Shown here one piece after another: positions 53,197-61,256 of a stretch of 64,000 bases of DNA; positions within the stretch are counted from its first letter, which is position 1; each line of letters starts with the position of its first letter. Below the pieces are notes generated by a model. The model saw only the letters and a list, made by a program, of their open reading frames with translations. It ran no database searches and had not been told where the DNA came from. This DNA is from an uncultured Eubacteriales bacterium (GTDB taxonomy: Bacteria > Bacillota > Clostridia > Lachnospirales > Lachnospiraceae), in the NCBI GenBank assembly GCA_900317515.1, contig ONHA01000001.1:62001-126000 (forward strand). Reading direction: 5' to 3'. The position numbers and the translations under genes are program-made.

Positions 53197-54384
53197 TTAT
53201 ACAATGGAGCCCTGGCGCACATTGACGGATACGGAGGTCTCGGGCACTGCGTCGATGCTGTTATCGACAATCAGTTCGCCGTCATAGATCCTCCGGACGA
53301 GCTCATGATAGTCATCGACCGTAAAATCATCATTCCACTGGGTCGTCTCTTCCGGCAGCGCGATATAGTTCTCGGACATATCGGTTCCGGAGACCAGGCC
53401 CAGGTTTTCAAATTTGCCGACATGCTCTTCCCATGTGCCGTCAAATACGATCGCGCTGATCATATTCTTGACCGTGACGCCGAGTCCCTTCATGGCCGAC
53501 GTCACCGTAATGCCCTTCCCGTAAGCGTCGATGATCGGTGACTGGTCAGAGTCAACGCCGATGACCTTGCCGCCGACCTTGGCCGCCGCTTCCGCAGCGG
53601 ATGTGAAGATTCCGCCGCCGCAGGCAAACACGACTTCGGTTCCCTTTGTGTACCAGGTGTCCATGGCCGCCGTGATTTCCGTGGAGCCGAAGAACTGCCC
53701 GCCGTAGGCGTATTCGACATTGACTTCATCGGCGGCACCGAGTTCTACAGCCGCCTCATCGATTCCCTGGAGATACCCGTAGCCGAAACGCATGACCGCG
53801 GGAACCGCCTGACCGCCGAGATAGCCAAGCTTTCTGTAGCCGAGCTTCACTGCCGCATAACCGGCCAGATAGCCTGCGATCTCTTCCTTGTAGACCGCAC
53901 AGTAGGTGTTGGCGGGATTGTAGTAATCCGTCACATTGTAGGCATCCGGGTTCGCGTAGTACGCATTGCCGACCGCAGCCGCAATGATGTCGCCCGGCGT
54001 CATGTCAATGCAGATGAACTTGACATCCGGATACTTGTAGGTTGTCTCCACCAGCGTCGCGGCGAACGTATAGCCGGGCAGGATGATAATATTGTAGCCT
54101 TCCGCGACCGCGACGTCGACCATCGCGACGCGGGCGTAATCCGTATCGCCGTCCGGCTTCTTGTATGTGTAGGCAATGTTGTTCTCCCCACAGAATTCCG
54201 ACATGGCCTCGTATGTGATCTGGTTGAACGACTGGTCCGTGATGTCGCCCGCATCCGTGACCATGGCAACCTTGTAATCCGGGTTCTTCCCCTCCTCGGC
54301 CGCACTGCTGCCGGCCCCACAGCCCGCAAGTCCTGCGATCAGTACCATGATCAGCAGGGCCGACAATACTCTCTTCATGTTCAT
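53197..54384 (-). CDS. bmpA: BMP-family nucleoside-binding lipoprotein
   Basis: Substrate-binding protein of the importer. The 395-residue protein has a lipobox IAGLAGC near residue 21, then the BMP/PnrA domain starting YKVAMVTDAGDITDQSFNQ (partial: VAMVTDAGDITDQSFNQI). Other landmarks are CGGGIFTSA and VIGVDSDQS. The family binds purine nucleosides. ATG at 54384 has GGGAGG seven bases upstream; longer in-frame starts run into the intergenic DNA. No clear promoter or purine riboswitch is visible in the gap after tmRNA. Confidence 0.93.
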   Translation of the reverse strand: MNMKRVLSALLIMVLIAGLAGCGAGSSAAEEGKNPDYKVAMVTDAGDITDQSFNQITYEAMSEFCGENNIAYTYKKPDGDTDYARVAMVDVAVAEGYNIIILPGYTFAATLVETTYKYPDVKFICIDMTPGDIIAAAVGNAYYANPDAYNVTDYYNPANTYCAVYKEEIAGYLAGYAAVKLGYRKLGYLGGQAVPAVMRFGYGYLQGIDEAAVELGAADEVNVEYAYGGQFFGSTEITAAMDTWYTKGTEVVFACGGGIFTSAAEAAAKVGGKVIGVDSDQSPIIDAYGKGITVTSAMKGLGVTVKNMISAIVFDGTWEEHVGKFENLGLVSGTDMSENYIALPEETTQWNDDFTVDDYHELVRRIYDGELIVDNSIDAVPETSVSVNVRQGSIV

Positions 54385-54445
54385 CCAAGCACCTCCCTCA
54401 AAGCTACTGCATGTGGCGGAACAGTATCGTCCGCGGCCAACAAGA

Positions 54446-54495
54446 TAAAAATAAAAAAGGAGCAAGAACGTTTCTTCACAGAACGTACTCGCCCC
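54446..54495 (-). terminator. Terminator of tmRNA
   Basis: After the tmRNA 3' end, an imperfect hairpin with GAGxACGTTCT/AGAAACGTTCTTGCTC pairing is followed leftward by TTTTTTATTTTT. The arms contain bulges but the T-tract is strong. Confidence 0.7.
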
Positions 54496-54498
54496 TTA

Positions 54499-54845
54499 TG
54501 GACCTGGCGGGAATCGAACCCGCGTCCGAAAGCCTATCCCTCAAAGCATCTCCCATCACAGTCTCCCCTTTTGCATTCCCTCACATGCGCGGCAGGAGAC
54601 TTCCTCACATGTTTGGTAGCTTCATTTTACGCCTCAGCGCTCAAAGCTTTGCGCTGATCGTTTCCCGTAATTTTGACGCCGGTTACCGGGAGTACGGGTA
54701 CAACCGGGCCGACGGACGCAGCACTCAGGCTGCGACTGCTAATGTATTATCGTTAGCGTTTAATTTTAAGTTCCGGTTTTAACGCGGTCCGGCCCGCGGA
54801 TGGCTTCCTTGACTTCAAAACCCCCGTCGAAACCAGTACAAGCCC
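54499..54845 (-). ncRNA. ssrA: Transfer-messenger RNA (tmRNA, ssrA)
   Basis: The 347-base RNA rescues stalled ribosomes with SmpB. The 5' end GGGCTTG pairs with the 3' CAGGTCC to form the acceptor, discriminator A follows, and TGGTTTCGACGGGGGTTTTGA-type sequence marks the D-loop side (partial: GGTTTCGACGGGGGTT). The T-arm is CGGGTTCGATTCCCG. The tag frame (54725-54757) reads A-N-D-N-T-L-A-V-A-A then TGA. CCA is not encoded. It lies beside smpB and rnr. Confidence 0.95.
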
Positions 54846-54874
54846 TGGTAATGCGCGGTTTTGCCGCTATTTAT

Positions 54875-54903
54875 ATTAAAACACTAACTTACATTTCTGT
54901 CAA
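54875..54903 (-). promoter_or_regulatory. Promoter of ssrA
   Basis: Perfect TTGACA (-35, 54898-54903), 17-base spacer, TTTAAT (-10, 54875-54880), about 30 bases before the mature tmRNA 5' end. Confidence 0.8.
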
Positions 54904-54938
54904 GCATTTATACAAATTGCATAAATAAATGCATTTTT

Positions 54939-55415
54939 TCAGAATCTCAGCTGACTTGTCTTGAAATCTCTCTCCGCCTCCCGGCGCGCATCCTTCTTTG
55001 CGATGTCGTCGCGCTTGTCGTAGAGCTTCTTGCCCTTCGCAAGGCCGATCTCCACCTTTACAAGGCTTCCCTTGAGGTAGACCTGCAGCGGCATCAGCGT
55101 GAAGCCCTTCTCGCGGATCCTGCCGCCGAGCTTCCGGATCTCCGACTTGTGCAGAAGAAGCCGCCGCACGCGGAGCGGATCCTTGTTGAAGATATTTCCC
55201 TTCTCATATGGAGAAATATGCATCCCGACGATGAGCATCTCCCCGTCCTTGATCTCCACATAGGCCTCCTTCACGGAGCATTTTCCCATGCGGATGGACT
55301 TGACCTCCGTGCCGAAGAGCTCAATACCCGCTTCATATTTCTCCAGTATGAAAAAATCATGATACGCCTTTTTATTGTTTGCAATCAGCTTGATGCTGTC
55401 TTTCTTCTCTCCCAT
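54939..55415 (-). CDS. smpB: tmRNA-binding protein SmpB
   Basis: Brings tmRNA to stalled ribosomes. The 158-residue protein has the family features [41 protein letters not shown] (partial: [11 protein letters not shown]), and the C-terminal basic tail [25 protein letters not shown] site precedes ATG. Nine bases after rnr and directly upstream of ssrA. Confidence 0.97.
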   Translation of the reverse strand: MGEKKDSIKLIANNKKAYHDFFILEKYEAGIELFGTEVKSIRMGKCSVKEAYVEIKDGEMLIVGMHISPYEKGNIFNKDPLRVRRLLLHKSEIRKLGGRIREKGFTLMPLQVYLKGSLVKVEIGLAKGKKLYDKRDDIAKKDARREAERDFKTSQLRF

Positions 55416-55424
55416 AGTCCCTCC

Positions 55425-56960
55425 TTACGGGGCAGGTGTAAAATCAATGAGCCGCCTCTCAAGATCGACCCCGGAGACGACGACCTCCATCGCATCCCCG
55501 ACCCGGATCTCCTTGCCGCCGAGGCGCCCGACCATCGTGCCGCTCTCCTCATTAAAATGAAAATAATCCTCGTTCAGCTTCGAGACATGGACCAGTCCCT
55601 CCGCCATGTTGGGGAGTTCCACGTAGACGCCCCAGCGGACGACCGAGCTCACGACCCCGAAGAATTTCTGTCCGATCTTCGCCTTCATGAGCCTGCAGAA
55701 AAGAAGCTTGTTGCCCTCCCGCTCTGCCTCCACGGCTCTCCTCTCGGTGACGGACGAGAGCAGCGCAACATCCGGCAGGATGTCTCGGTAGTGGCGCATC
55801 TTGCGGTCTTCATTTTCCGGCTGCTCGAGCACATCGTGGATGATGCGGTGGATCTGCAGGTCCGGATAGCGCCTGATCGGCGATGTAAAATGACAGTAAT
55901 ACTTCGCTGCCAGCCCGAAATGGCCCTCGCACTTCGTCGAGTACCTTGCCTGCTGCATAGAGCGCAGGATCACCTGGGAAGCCATGGCCTCCTCCGGTTT
56001 GCCGGAGAGCGACCTGATCGCCTGCTGCACCTCCCGCGGAGTCAGGCTCTTCCCTTTCTTCGTGATGGTGCCGCCGCAGCGCCTTATAAAGGCGATCATG
56101 TTCTCCGCCTTCTCCTCGTCCGGCTCCTCGTGGACGCGGTACACAAAGGGGATGCTCTTCCCGAAGAACTCCTCCGCCACCGTCTCGTTGGCCGCCAGCA
56201 TGAAGTCCTCGATCAGCTTCGTCGCGCAGTCCGCGTATTCCGGGTGGGCGTCGACCGGATCATCCTCCTCATTGAAGTCAAACTTCACTTCCGGAAAATC
56301 AAAATCGATCCCGCCGCGCATCTCCCTCCGTTTCCTGAGCTTGTCCGCCAGCTCCTTCATATCGGTGAGCATCGGGACAAGATCCGCGTATTTTTGAGCG
56401 ATGGCGGGGTCTTCATTTTCCAAAATGGCCTTCACATCCGGGTAGGTCATGCGCTCATTGACATTGATGAGGCCCTTGACGATCCGGTGGCAGCGGATCT
56501 TGCCGGCCAGGTCGAACTCCATGACGACGGACAAAGTCAGGCGGTCCTCCCCGGCATTCAGGGAGCAGATCCCGTTCGAGAGGCGCTTCGGCAGCATCGG
56601 AACAACCTTGTTCCCGATGTAGACCGAGGTTCCGCGCTTCTTAGCCTCGCGGTCGAGCGCGGAGCTCTCCGGCACGTAGGCGGACACGTCCGCAATGTGA
56701 ACCTTGAGGCAGTACCCGTCGGAAAGTCTTGTGAGGCTCACCGCATCGTCGAGGTCCTTCGCGTCCGGACCGTCGATCGTGATGGTGAGCTCCTCCCTGA
56801 AATCCTCCCGGCCGTCCATATCAGACTCCGACACACAGTCCGGCATCGCGTCTGCTTGTGCAAGGACATTCTTCGGGAATTTGACCGGGATGTCCATCTC
56901 CTCGGCGAGTTCGAGCACATCCGTTATCAGTTTTGGTTTTTCTTCATAATTTCTCTTCAT
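55425..56960 (-). CDS. rnr: RNase R-like exoribonuclease lacking the N-terminal domains
   Basis: 3'-to-5' exoribonuclease. The RNB catalytic domain begins at once: TIDGPDAKDLDDAVSL near residue 60 carries the clustered active-site aspartates, and FTSPIRRYPDLQIHR follows later. A C-terminal S1 domain (about 435-508) ends the protein. At 511 residues it is about 200 shorter than a usual RNase R and lacks the winged helix and both cold-shock domains. A TGA lies in frame three codons before ATG, so the N-terminus is truly absent. The start has only a weak site and follows a hairpin after secG. Confidence 0.9.
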   Translation of the reverse strand: MKRNYEEKPKLITDVLELAEEMDIPVKFPKNVLAQADAMPDCVSESDMDGREDFREELTITIDGPDAKDLDDAVSLTRLSDGYCLKVHIADVSAYVPESSALDREAKKRGTSVYIGNKVVPMLPKRLSNGICSLNAGEDRLTLSVVMEFDLAGKIRCHRIVKGLINVNERMTYPDVKAILENEDPAIAQKYADLVPMLTDMKELADKLRKRREMRGGIDFDFPEVKFDFNEEDDPVDAHPEYADCATKLIEDFMLAANETVAEEFFGKSIPFVYRVHEEPDEEKAENMIAFIRRCGGTITKKGKSLTPREVQQAIRSLSGKPEEAMASQVILRSMQQARYSTKCEGHFGLAAKYYCHFTSPIRRYPDLQIHRIIHDVLEQPENEDRKMRHYRDILPDVALLSSVTERRAVEAEREGNKLLFCRLMKAKIGQKFFGVVSSVVRWGVYVELPNMAEGLVHVSKLNEDYFHFNEESGTMVGRLGGKEIRVGDAMEVVVSGVDLERRLIDFTPAP

Positions 56961-56972
56961 ATCTTTTCACAC

Positions 56973-57000
56973 GAAAAGCCCCTGCAGGATCTGCAGAGGC
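56973..57000 (-). terminator. Hairpin between secG and rnr
   Basis: Eight-base arms cccctgca (56979-56986) and tgcagagg (56992-56999) around a five-base loop, followed leftward by TTTTCGTG. It may be a terminator or an attenuator that reduces rnr expression. Confidence 0.6.
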
Positions 57001-57030
57001 CTAATTTACCGAAGTGTTTGTATATTCCGA

Positions 57031-57273
57031 TCAGTTCAGGAAATTCATAACCAGAACAACGGAGAGAACGAAGAAGATAACTGCCATAATCCTGGTCGCC
57101 TTTACAAGCGCACCTTCCATGGAACGTCCCTTGTTCTGTCCCCAGTATGTATCTGCCGCGCCGGCGATTGCTCCGAGTCCGGCACTCTTTCCTTCCTGCA
57201 TAATAACAACAACGGTAAGGCCGATGCAGTCGATTACATAGATAATAGAAAGCACGATTCTTAAGATATCCAT
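57031..57273 (-). CDS. secG: Protein translocase subunit SecG
   Basis: The 80-residue membrane protein has two hydrophobic helices and the family motif QEGKSAGLGAIAG followed by YWGQNKGRSMEGAL. AGGAG lies before ATG. First gene of the secG-rnr-smpB-ssrA series, a standard Firmicute arrangement. Confidence 0.95.
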   Translation of the reverse strand: MDILRIVLSIIYVIDCIGLTVVVIMQEGKSAGLGAIAGAADTYWGQNKGRSMEGALVKATRIMAVIFFVLSVVLVMNFLN

Positions 57274-57333
57274 AAGACACTCCTGATACTTATTTGCAGA
57301 TGCATTTTAAACATTTGCGAAAACACTCATAGT

Positions 57334-57362
57334 ATAGTAACACTCTTTTTGCAATTGTGCAA
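57334..57362 (-). promoter_or_regulatory. Promoter of secG
   Basis: TTGCAC (-35, 57357-57362), 17-base spacer, TACTAT (-10, 57334-57339). An overlapping alternative (TTGCAA/TATGAG) is possible. It lies just past the barstar stop. Confidence 0.5.
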
Positions 57363-57369
57363 GTGTTTT

Positions 57370-57642
57370 TTAGGAGAAGATACACTCTATGTTGTTATTC
57401 TCATCCATCACATCACACAGCATGTGGCGAAGCGCGTTCGCATAGGCCCCGAGCACCCTCTCCGCATCTTTAAAATGAAGGAACCTGATCCTCATCGGCT
57501 CCATCGGCTCCGTCAGCACATCATAGAGCGCGTCGAGGTTGTAACCGTACCATTCCGGCAGCGGCAGCGCATGAAAGATGCGCTCATGCAGGTCCGCCCT
57601 GTCCCTTAAACCCTTAAGATCGACCGTATATTCTCTAACCAT
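57370..57642 (-). CDS. Barstar-family ribonuclease inhibitor
   Basis: Immunity protein for the barnase-like lipoprotein encoded immediately upstream. The 90-residue protein aligns end to end with barstar: DLHERIFHALPLPEWYGYNLDALYDVLTE near residues 17-45 (partial: LPEWYGYNLDALYDVLT). The two aspartates that contact barnase (D35 and D39 in barstar) match D37 and D41 here. It has no signal peptide, so it acts in the cytoplasm. GGGAGG precedes ATG and the start is three bases past the barnase stop, so the two are co-translated. Confidence 0.92.
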   Translation of the reverse strand: MVREYTVDLKGLRDRADLHERIFHALPLPEWYGYNLDALYDVLTEPMEPMRIRFLHFKDAERVLGAYANALRHMLCDVMDENNNIECIFS

Positions 57643-57645
57643 CTC

Positions 57646-58302
57646 TTATTCCTCCCCGTACAGCAGCGTAAATGATTCATAGTGGTCGTCCGTATAGTAG
57701 ATCCGCCCGTCGTCCGAGTAGACGATCCGCTTCGCTCCTCTCTTTTTCTTGTGGAGGGTGTCGATGTCGCACTCGTGGTAGTTACCGTCCGGCAGGTTGC
57801 CTTCATAGTTGCCGTACTTATCGCCCCCGATGCAGTATCCGTAGGCGTAGTCGTCGAGCCCTCCGCCTGACCAGCCGAGCCTTTTCGCCTCTTTTTTCGT
57901 CATGAAGTTCTGCGGGAGCTCACCGTACTGGTAAAGATAGAGGGCCACATCCTCCATTGAGGTGTATGTGCCGTCCGGGTCGAGGAGATCTTCTTCTTCC
58001 TCCGGCGCTTCGGTGGGCTCGGTGGTCGGCTCCGGTGTCTCGGTCGGCTTTTCGGTCGGCTTCACCGTCTCCGTCGGTTTGGCCGTCTCGGTCGGTTTCG
58101 CCGTCTCGGTTGGCTTGGCGGTTGGGGTTTCAGTCGGCCTTGCGGCCTCTGTCGGATCCGCAGCCGGGGTCTCGGTGACAACCGCAAGCGAGATGCTCTC
58201 CTGCACCTCCGGCTTCTTGTGCCCGCACCCGAAGAGCGAAAGGGCCATCAGGACGGCGAAAAGGAGCGCGGCCAGGCGGAAGTTCGTTCTTTTCTTTTTC
58301 AT
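57646..58302 (-). CDS. Lipoprotein-anchored barnase-type ribonuclease
   Basis: The 218-residue protein has a signal peptide with lipobox LFGC (C26), a Thr/Pro/Glu-rich spacer (about 44-105) and a complete barnase domain (about 111-217). Barnase active-site residues are all present: K27 as K136 (NFMTKKEAKRLGW), E73 as E177, R83 as R188, R87 as R192, and H102 as H207 (TDDHYESFT). GGDKYGNYEGNLP corresponds to the guanine-binding loop, with Arg59 replaced by Tyr166. It should be a surface-tethered guanyl-preferring RNase. Its barstar is the next gene. Confidence 0.92.
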   Translation of the reverse strand: MKKKRTNFRLAALLFAVLMALSLFGCGHKKPEVQESISLAVVTETPAADPTEAARPTETPTAKPTETAKPTETAKPTETVKPTEKPTETPEPTTEPTEAPEEEEDLLDPDGTYTSMEDVALYLYQYGELPQNFMTKKEAKRLGWSGGGLDDYAYGYCIGGDKYGNYEGNLPDGNYHECDIDTLHKKKRGAKRIVYSDDGRIYYTDDHYESFTLLYGEE

Positions 58303-58344
58303 GGTTTGTTTCCTCTCATTTAAGTTCCTTAACGAATCAATACC

Positions 58345-58353
58345 AGTATAGCA
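58345..58353 (-). promoter_or_regulatory. Extended -10 promoter of the barnase-barstar pair
   Basis: TGCTATACT (TGn plus TATACT) about 42 bases upstream of the barnase start, with no good -35. The 103-base gap to the divergent GTPase gene also carries a weak plus-strand -10 (TATTAT) for that gene. Confidence 0.5.
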
Positions 58354-58405
58354 GATTTCCCCAAAATGTAGTACACTATATTATCATTAACGAAGGGAAA
58401 TACAT

Positions 58406-59368
58406 ATGATTAAAATAGATCTCATCACCGGCTTTTTAGGCTCCGGCAAGACCACGTTCCTCAAAAAATACGCATCCTACCACCTCCGTCAGGGCCTCAA
58501 GGTCGGCATTCTCGAAAATGACTTCGGCGCCGTCAACGTCGACATGATGCTCCTGAAGGACCTCCTCGGCGACAACTGCGACCTCGAGATGATCGCCGGC
58601 GGGTGCGATTACGACTGCCACATCCGCCGCTTCCGCACCAAGCTCATCTCCTTCGCGATGCAGGGCATGGACCGGGTCCTCGTGGAGCCCTCCGGTGTCT
58701 TCGACGTGGATGAGTTCTTTGACATCCTCCGCGAGGAGCCCATCGACGGCTGGTACGAGATCGGCTCGGTCATCGCAATCGTGGACGCCCGCCTCGAGGA
58801 GGACCTCACCGAGGAGTCAGAGTATCTCCTGACTTCCCAGGTCGCGGAGGCCGGCTCGGTCATCTTAAGCCGTACCCAGGAGGCCTCCCCGGAGGAGATC
58901 ACTCGCACGATTTCTCACATGAATCGGGCAATGAAGCGCTTCATGTGCTCCCGCCGCTTTGAAAATGAAATCCTCACCAAAGACTGGGCCGATCTCACAG
59001 ACGAGGACTTCGCCGCGATCGCAGCTTCCGGCTATCGTCCCGAGTCCCACGTGAAGCTCCCTGTTGCGAACGATAACAGCTTCAGCTCGGTCTACTGCTT
59101 CAACGTGAAGCTCTCCCCCGCCGAATTAAAAGAGAGAGTCAACACTCTCATGAGCAACAGCTCTCTCGGGAAGGTCTTCCGGGTCAAGGGCTTCGTCAAA
59201 GACGGCGAGACCTGGGCGGAGCTCAACGCAACCAAGCAGGATATCTCCCTGAAACCGGTCGAGGCCGGCCAGGAGATCGTGATTGTGATCGGCGAGGGGC
59301 TTGATACAGCGGGGATTTATCATCATTTCGGGATTGAGGCGGAGTCAATAGCCGACATAAAGCTATAA
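58406..59368 (+). CDS. COG0523 (CobW/P47K) GTPase, divergent
   Basis: The 320-residue protein has the COG0523 P-loop GFLGSGKTT (9-17), ENDFGAVNVD and the EPSG G3 element (94-97). The usual CxCC metal-binding motif is replaced by C67-D-Y-D-C71-H, and the usual NKxD guanine-specificity motif by SRTQ (155-158). The C-terminal CobW_C-like domain (about 220-315) is present. Members normally act as metallochaperone GTPases for zinc or cobalt enzymes; the changed motifs make the metal and nucleotide uncertain. Starts with AAGGG upstream. Plus-strand, divergent from barnase. Confidence 0.82.
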   Translation: MIKIDLITGFLGSGKTTFLKKYASYHLRQGLKVGILENDFGAVNVDMMLLKDLLGDNCDLEMIAGGCDYDCHIRRFRTKLISFAMQGMDRVLVEPSGVFDVDEFFDILREEPIDGWYEIGSVIAIVDARLEEDLTEESEYLLTSQVAEAGSVILSRTQEASPEEITRTISHMNRAMKRFMCSRRFENEILTKDWADLTDEDFAAIAASGYRPESHVKLPVANDNSFSSVYCFNVKLSPAELKERVNTLMSNSSLGKVFRVKGFVKDGETWAELNATKQDISLKPVEAGQEIVIVIGEGLDTAGIYHHFGIEAESIADIKL

Positions 59369-59396
59369 AAGACGGGCAGCGAAAGCTGCCCGTCTT
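59369..59396. terminator. Bidirectional terminator between the COG0523 gene and gpmI
   Basis: Perfect twelve-base arms aagacgggcagc (59369-59380) and gctgcccgtctt (59385-59396) with a GAAA loop. Read leftward it is followed by TTTTAT, so it is strongest for the glycolytic operon. Confidence 0.88.
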
Positions 59397-59424
59397 ACTG
59401 TCTTACTGTGTGTTTTTAAGAGCC

Positions 59425-60969
59425 TCACGCCTCAATCAGCAGCGACTCTCCCGTCATCTCCGCCGGCTTCTCCTTGCCCATGAGCTCGATCAGCGTCGGA
59501 ACGATGTCGCAGAGCTTGCCGCCCTCGCGCAGCTTGTACTTCGGATCCGCGTTCACAAGGATGAACGGAACCGGATTCGTGGTGTGAGCCGTGAACGGAA
59601 CACCCTTCTCCTCGTCCCACATCTTGTCGCAGTTGCCGTGGTCAGCGCAGATGAAGAGCTGGCCGTTGACCTCCTTGATCGCCTCGACCGCCCTGCCGAT
59701 GCAGACATCAACGTCCTCGACCGCCTTGATGGCTGCCGACTCGACGCCTGTGTGGCCGACCATGTCGCCGTTCGCGAAGTTGATGATGATCACATCATAC
59801 TTGCCGCCGCGGATCGCCTCGCAGAGCTTGTCGCAGACAAGGTAAGCGCTCATCTCCGGCTGCAGGTCGTAAGTCGCGACCTTCGGGGACGGAACCAGGA
59901 TGCGGTCCTCGCCCGGGTTCGGAGCCTCGATGCCGCCGTTGAAGAAGAATGTGACATGCGCATACTTCTCGGTCTCAGCGGTGCGGAGCTGGGTCATGTT
60001 ATTGGCAGCCAGCCACTCGCCGAAGGTATTTGTGATGAGCTGCTTCTTGAACGCGACCAGCTTGTTCGGGATGGTCTTGTCATAGTCCGTGAAGCAGACA
60101 TAGGTGGTCTTGATGCGCGGTCCGCGGTCGAATCCCTGGAAATCGTCGATGCAGAAGCATCTGGAGATCTCACGGGCGCGGTCCGGACGGAAGTTGAAGA
60201 AAATGACGGAATCGCCGTCCTTGATCGTCGCGGTCGGCTTGCCGTCCTTCATGATAACGATCGGCTCGACGAACTCATCCGGCTTCTCGTTGTCGTAGGA
60301 AGCCTGCATGCCGTCCAGCGGGTTGTCGGCCGGAACACCGATGCCCTTGGTGAGGGCGATGTAAGCCTTCTCGACGCGCTCCCAGCGGTTGTCGCGGTCC
60401 ATGACCCAGTAGCGGCCCTCGATGGTCGCGATCTCACCGACACCGATCTCCTTCATCTTGTCCATGAGCTCTGCGATGTAGCCCTTGCCGGCTTCCGGCG
60501 GGGTGTCGCGGCCGTCCATGAAGCAGTGGACGTAGACATTTTTAAGACCGTTATCCTTCGCAAGCTTCAGCAGCGCATAGAGATGGGTTGTGTGGCTGTG
60601 GACGCCGCCCGGGGAGATAAGTCCCATGAGGTGAAGGTCCGTGCCGTTCTCCTTGGCGTTGTTCACGGCGGCGAGGAGTTCTTCATTTGTGAAGAAATCA
60701 CCGTCGTCGATCGCCTTGGAAATGCGCGTGAAATCCTGGTAAATGATCCTGCCGGCGCCCATGTTCATGTGGCCGACCTCGGAGTTGCCCATCTGGCCGT
60801 CGGGAAGACCGACTGCAAGACCGGAGGCATAGCCCTTCACGAACGGATAGTTCGCCTTGAGGTAGTCCATGACCGGCGTTTTGGCAAGCCAGACAGCGTT
60901 GTGCTCATGTACATCCGACTCGCCGTAGCCGTCGAGGATCATGAGTACTGTTGGTCTCTTATCACTCAT
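59425..60969 (-). CDS. gpmI: 2,3-bisphosphoglycerate-independent phosphoglycerate mutase
   Basis: Interconverts 3- and 2-phosphoglycerate using two manganese ions. The 514-residue protein has MILDGYGESD near residue 10, the phosphorylated serine in GQMGNSEVGHMNMGAGR, and the C-terminal metal-binding FANGDMVGHTG and ADHGNCD. AAAGGAG precedes ATG. Last gene of the glycolytic operon, ending at a terminator. Confidence 0.97.
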   Translation of the reverse strand: MSDKRPTVLMILDGYGESDVHEHNAVWLAKTPVMDYLKANYPFVKGYASGLAVGLPDGQMGNSEVGHMNMGAGRIIYQDFTRISKAIDDGDFFTNEELLAAVNNAKENGTDLHLMGLISPGGVHSHTTHLYALLKLAKDNGLKNVYVHCFMDGRDTPPEAGKGYIAELMDKMKEIGVGEIATIEGRYWVMDRDNRWERVEKAYIALTKGIGVPADNPLDGMQASYDNEKPDEFVEPIVIMKDGKPTATIKDGDSVIFFNFRPDRAREISRCFCIDDFQGFDRGPRIKTTYVCFTDYDKTIPNKLVAFKKQLITNTFGEWLAANNMTQLRTAETEKYAHVTFFFNGGIEAPNPGEDRILVPSPKVATYDLQPEMSAYLVCDKLCEAIRGGKYDVIIINFANGDMVGHTGVESAAIKAVEDVDVCIGRAVEAIKEVNGQLFICADHGNCDKMWDEEKGVPFTAHTTNPVPFILVNADPKYKLREGGKLCDIVPTLIELMGKEKPAEMTGESLLIEA

Positions 60970-61004
60970 ATTTGATACGCTCCTTTATTGATAGTGGATA
61001 CCGT

Positions 61005-61181
61005 TCAGACAAATACAAACCGGTTCTGGTCCGCGTCGTATTCGTAATCGATGATCGCGAGGCGCCCTTCGAGAACGCCCCTGTCGATATCTTCGTACTC
61101 GCAGAGATCGTCCAGAGAACTGTATTCATCCCTTAATTTTGTATTTATATAGCTCAGCAGTATAAAAGGGTCCTGCGGCAT
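61005..61181 (-). CDS. DUF4250 small protein
   Basis: The 58-residue protein MPQDPFILLSYINTKLRDEY... matches DUF4250, a small family of Clostridia of unknown function. It has a predicted helical, acidic character (DDLCEYEDIDRGVLEG) with a YDADQNRFVFV end. ATG 61181 has AAGGAG six bases upstream; a longer upstream frame runs into the terminator hairpin of tpiA. Sits between tpiA and gpmI in the glycolytic cluster. Confidence 0.85.
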   Translation of the reverse strand: MPQDPFILLSYINTKLRDEYSSLDDLCEYEDIDRGVLEGRLAIIDYEYDADQNRFVFV

Positions 61182-61211
61182 AAACGGCTCCTTGTCTTCG
61201 TTCCTTAAAAT

Positions 61212-61240
61212 ATCCCCGGTCCAAATTGTGAACCGGGGAT
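61212..61240 (-). terminator. Hairpin between tpiA and the DUF4250 gene
   Basis: Perfect nine-base arms atccccggt (61212-61220) and accggggat (61232-61240) with an 11-base loop and only a weak T-tract leftward. It may be a partial terminator that lowers DUF4250 and gpmI expression relative to tpiA. Confidence 0.65.
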
Positions 61241-61256
61241 ACACACTTAGGTTCTA

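Noticed and set aside
54385-54445. Purine riboswitch or clear promoter upstream of bmpA
   Set aside because: The region between the tmRNA terminator and bmpA is about 60 bases, with no conserved riboswitch core and no convincing -35/-10 pair.
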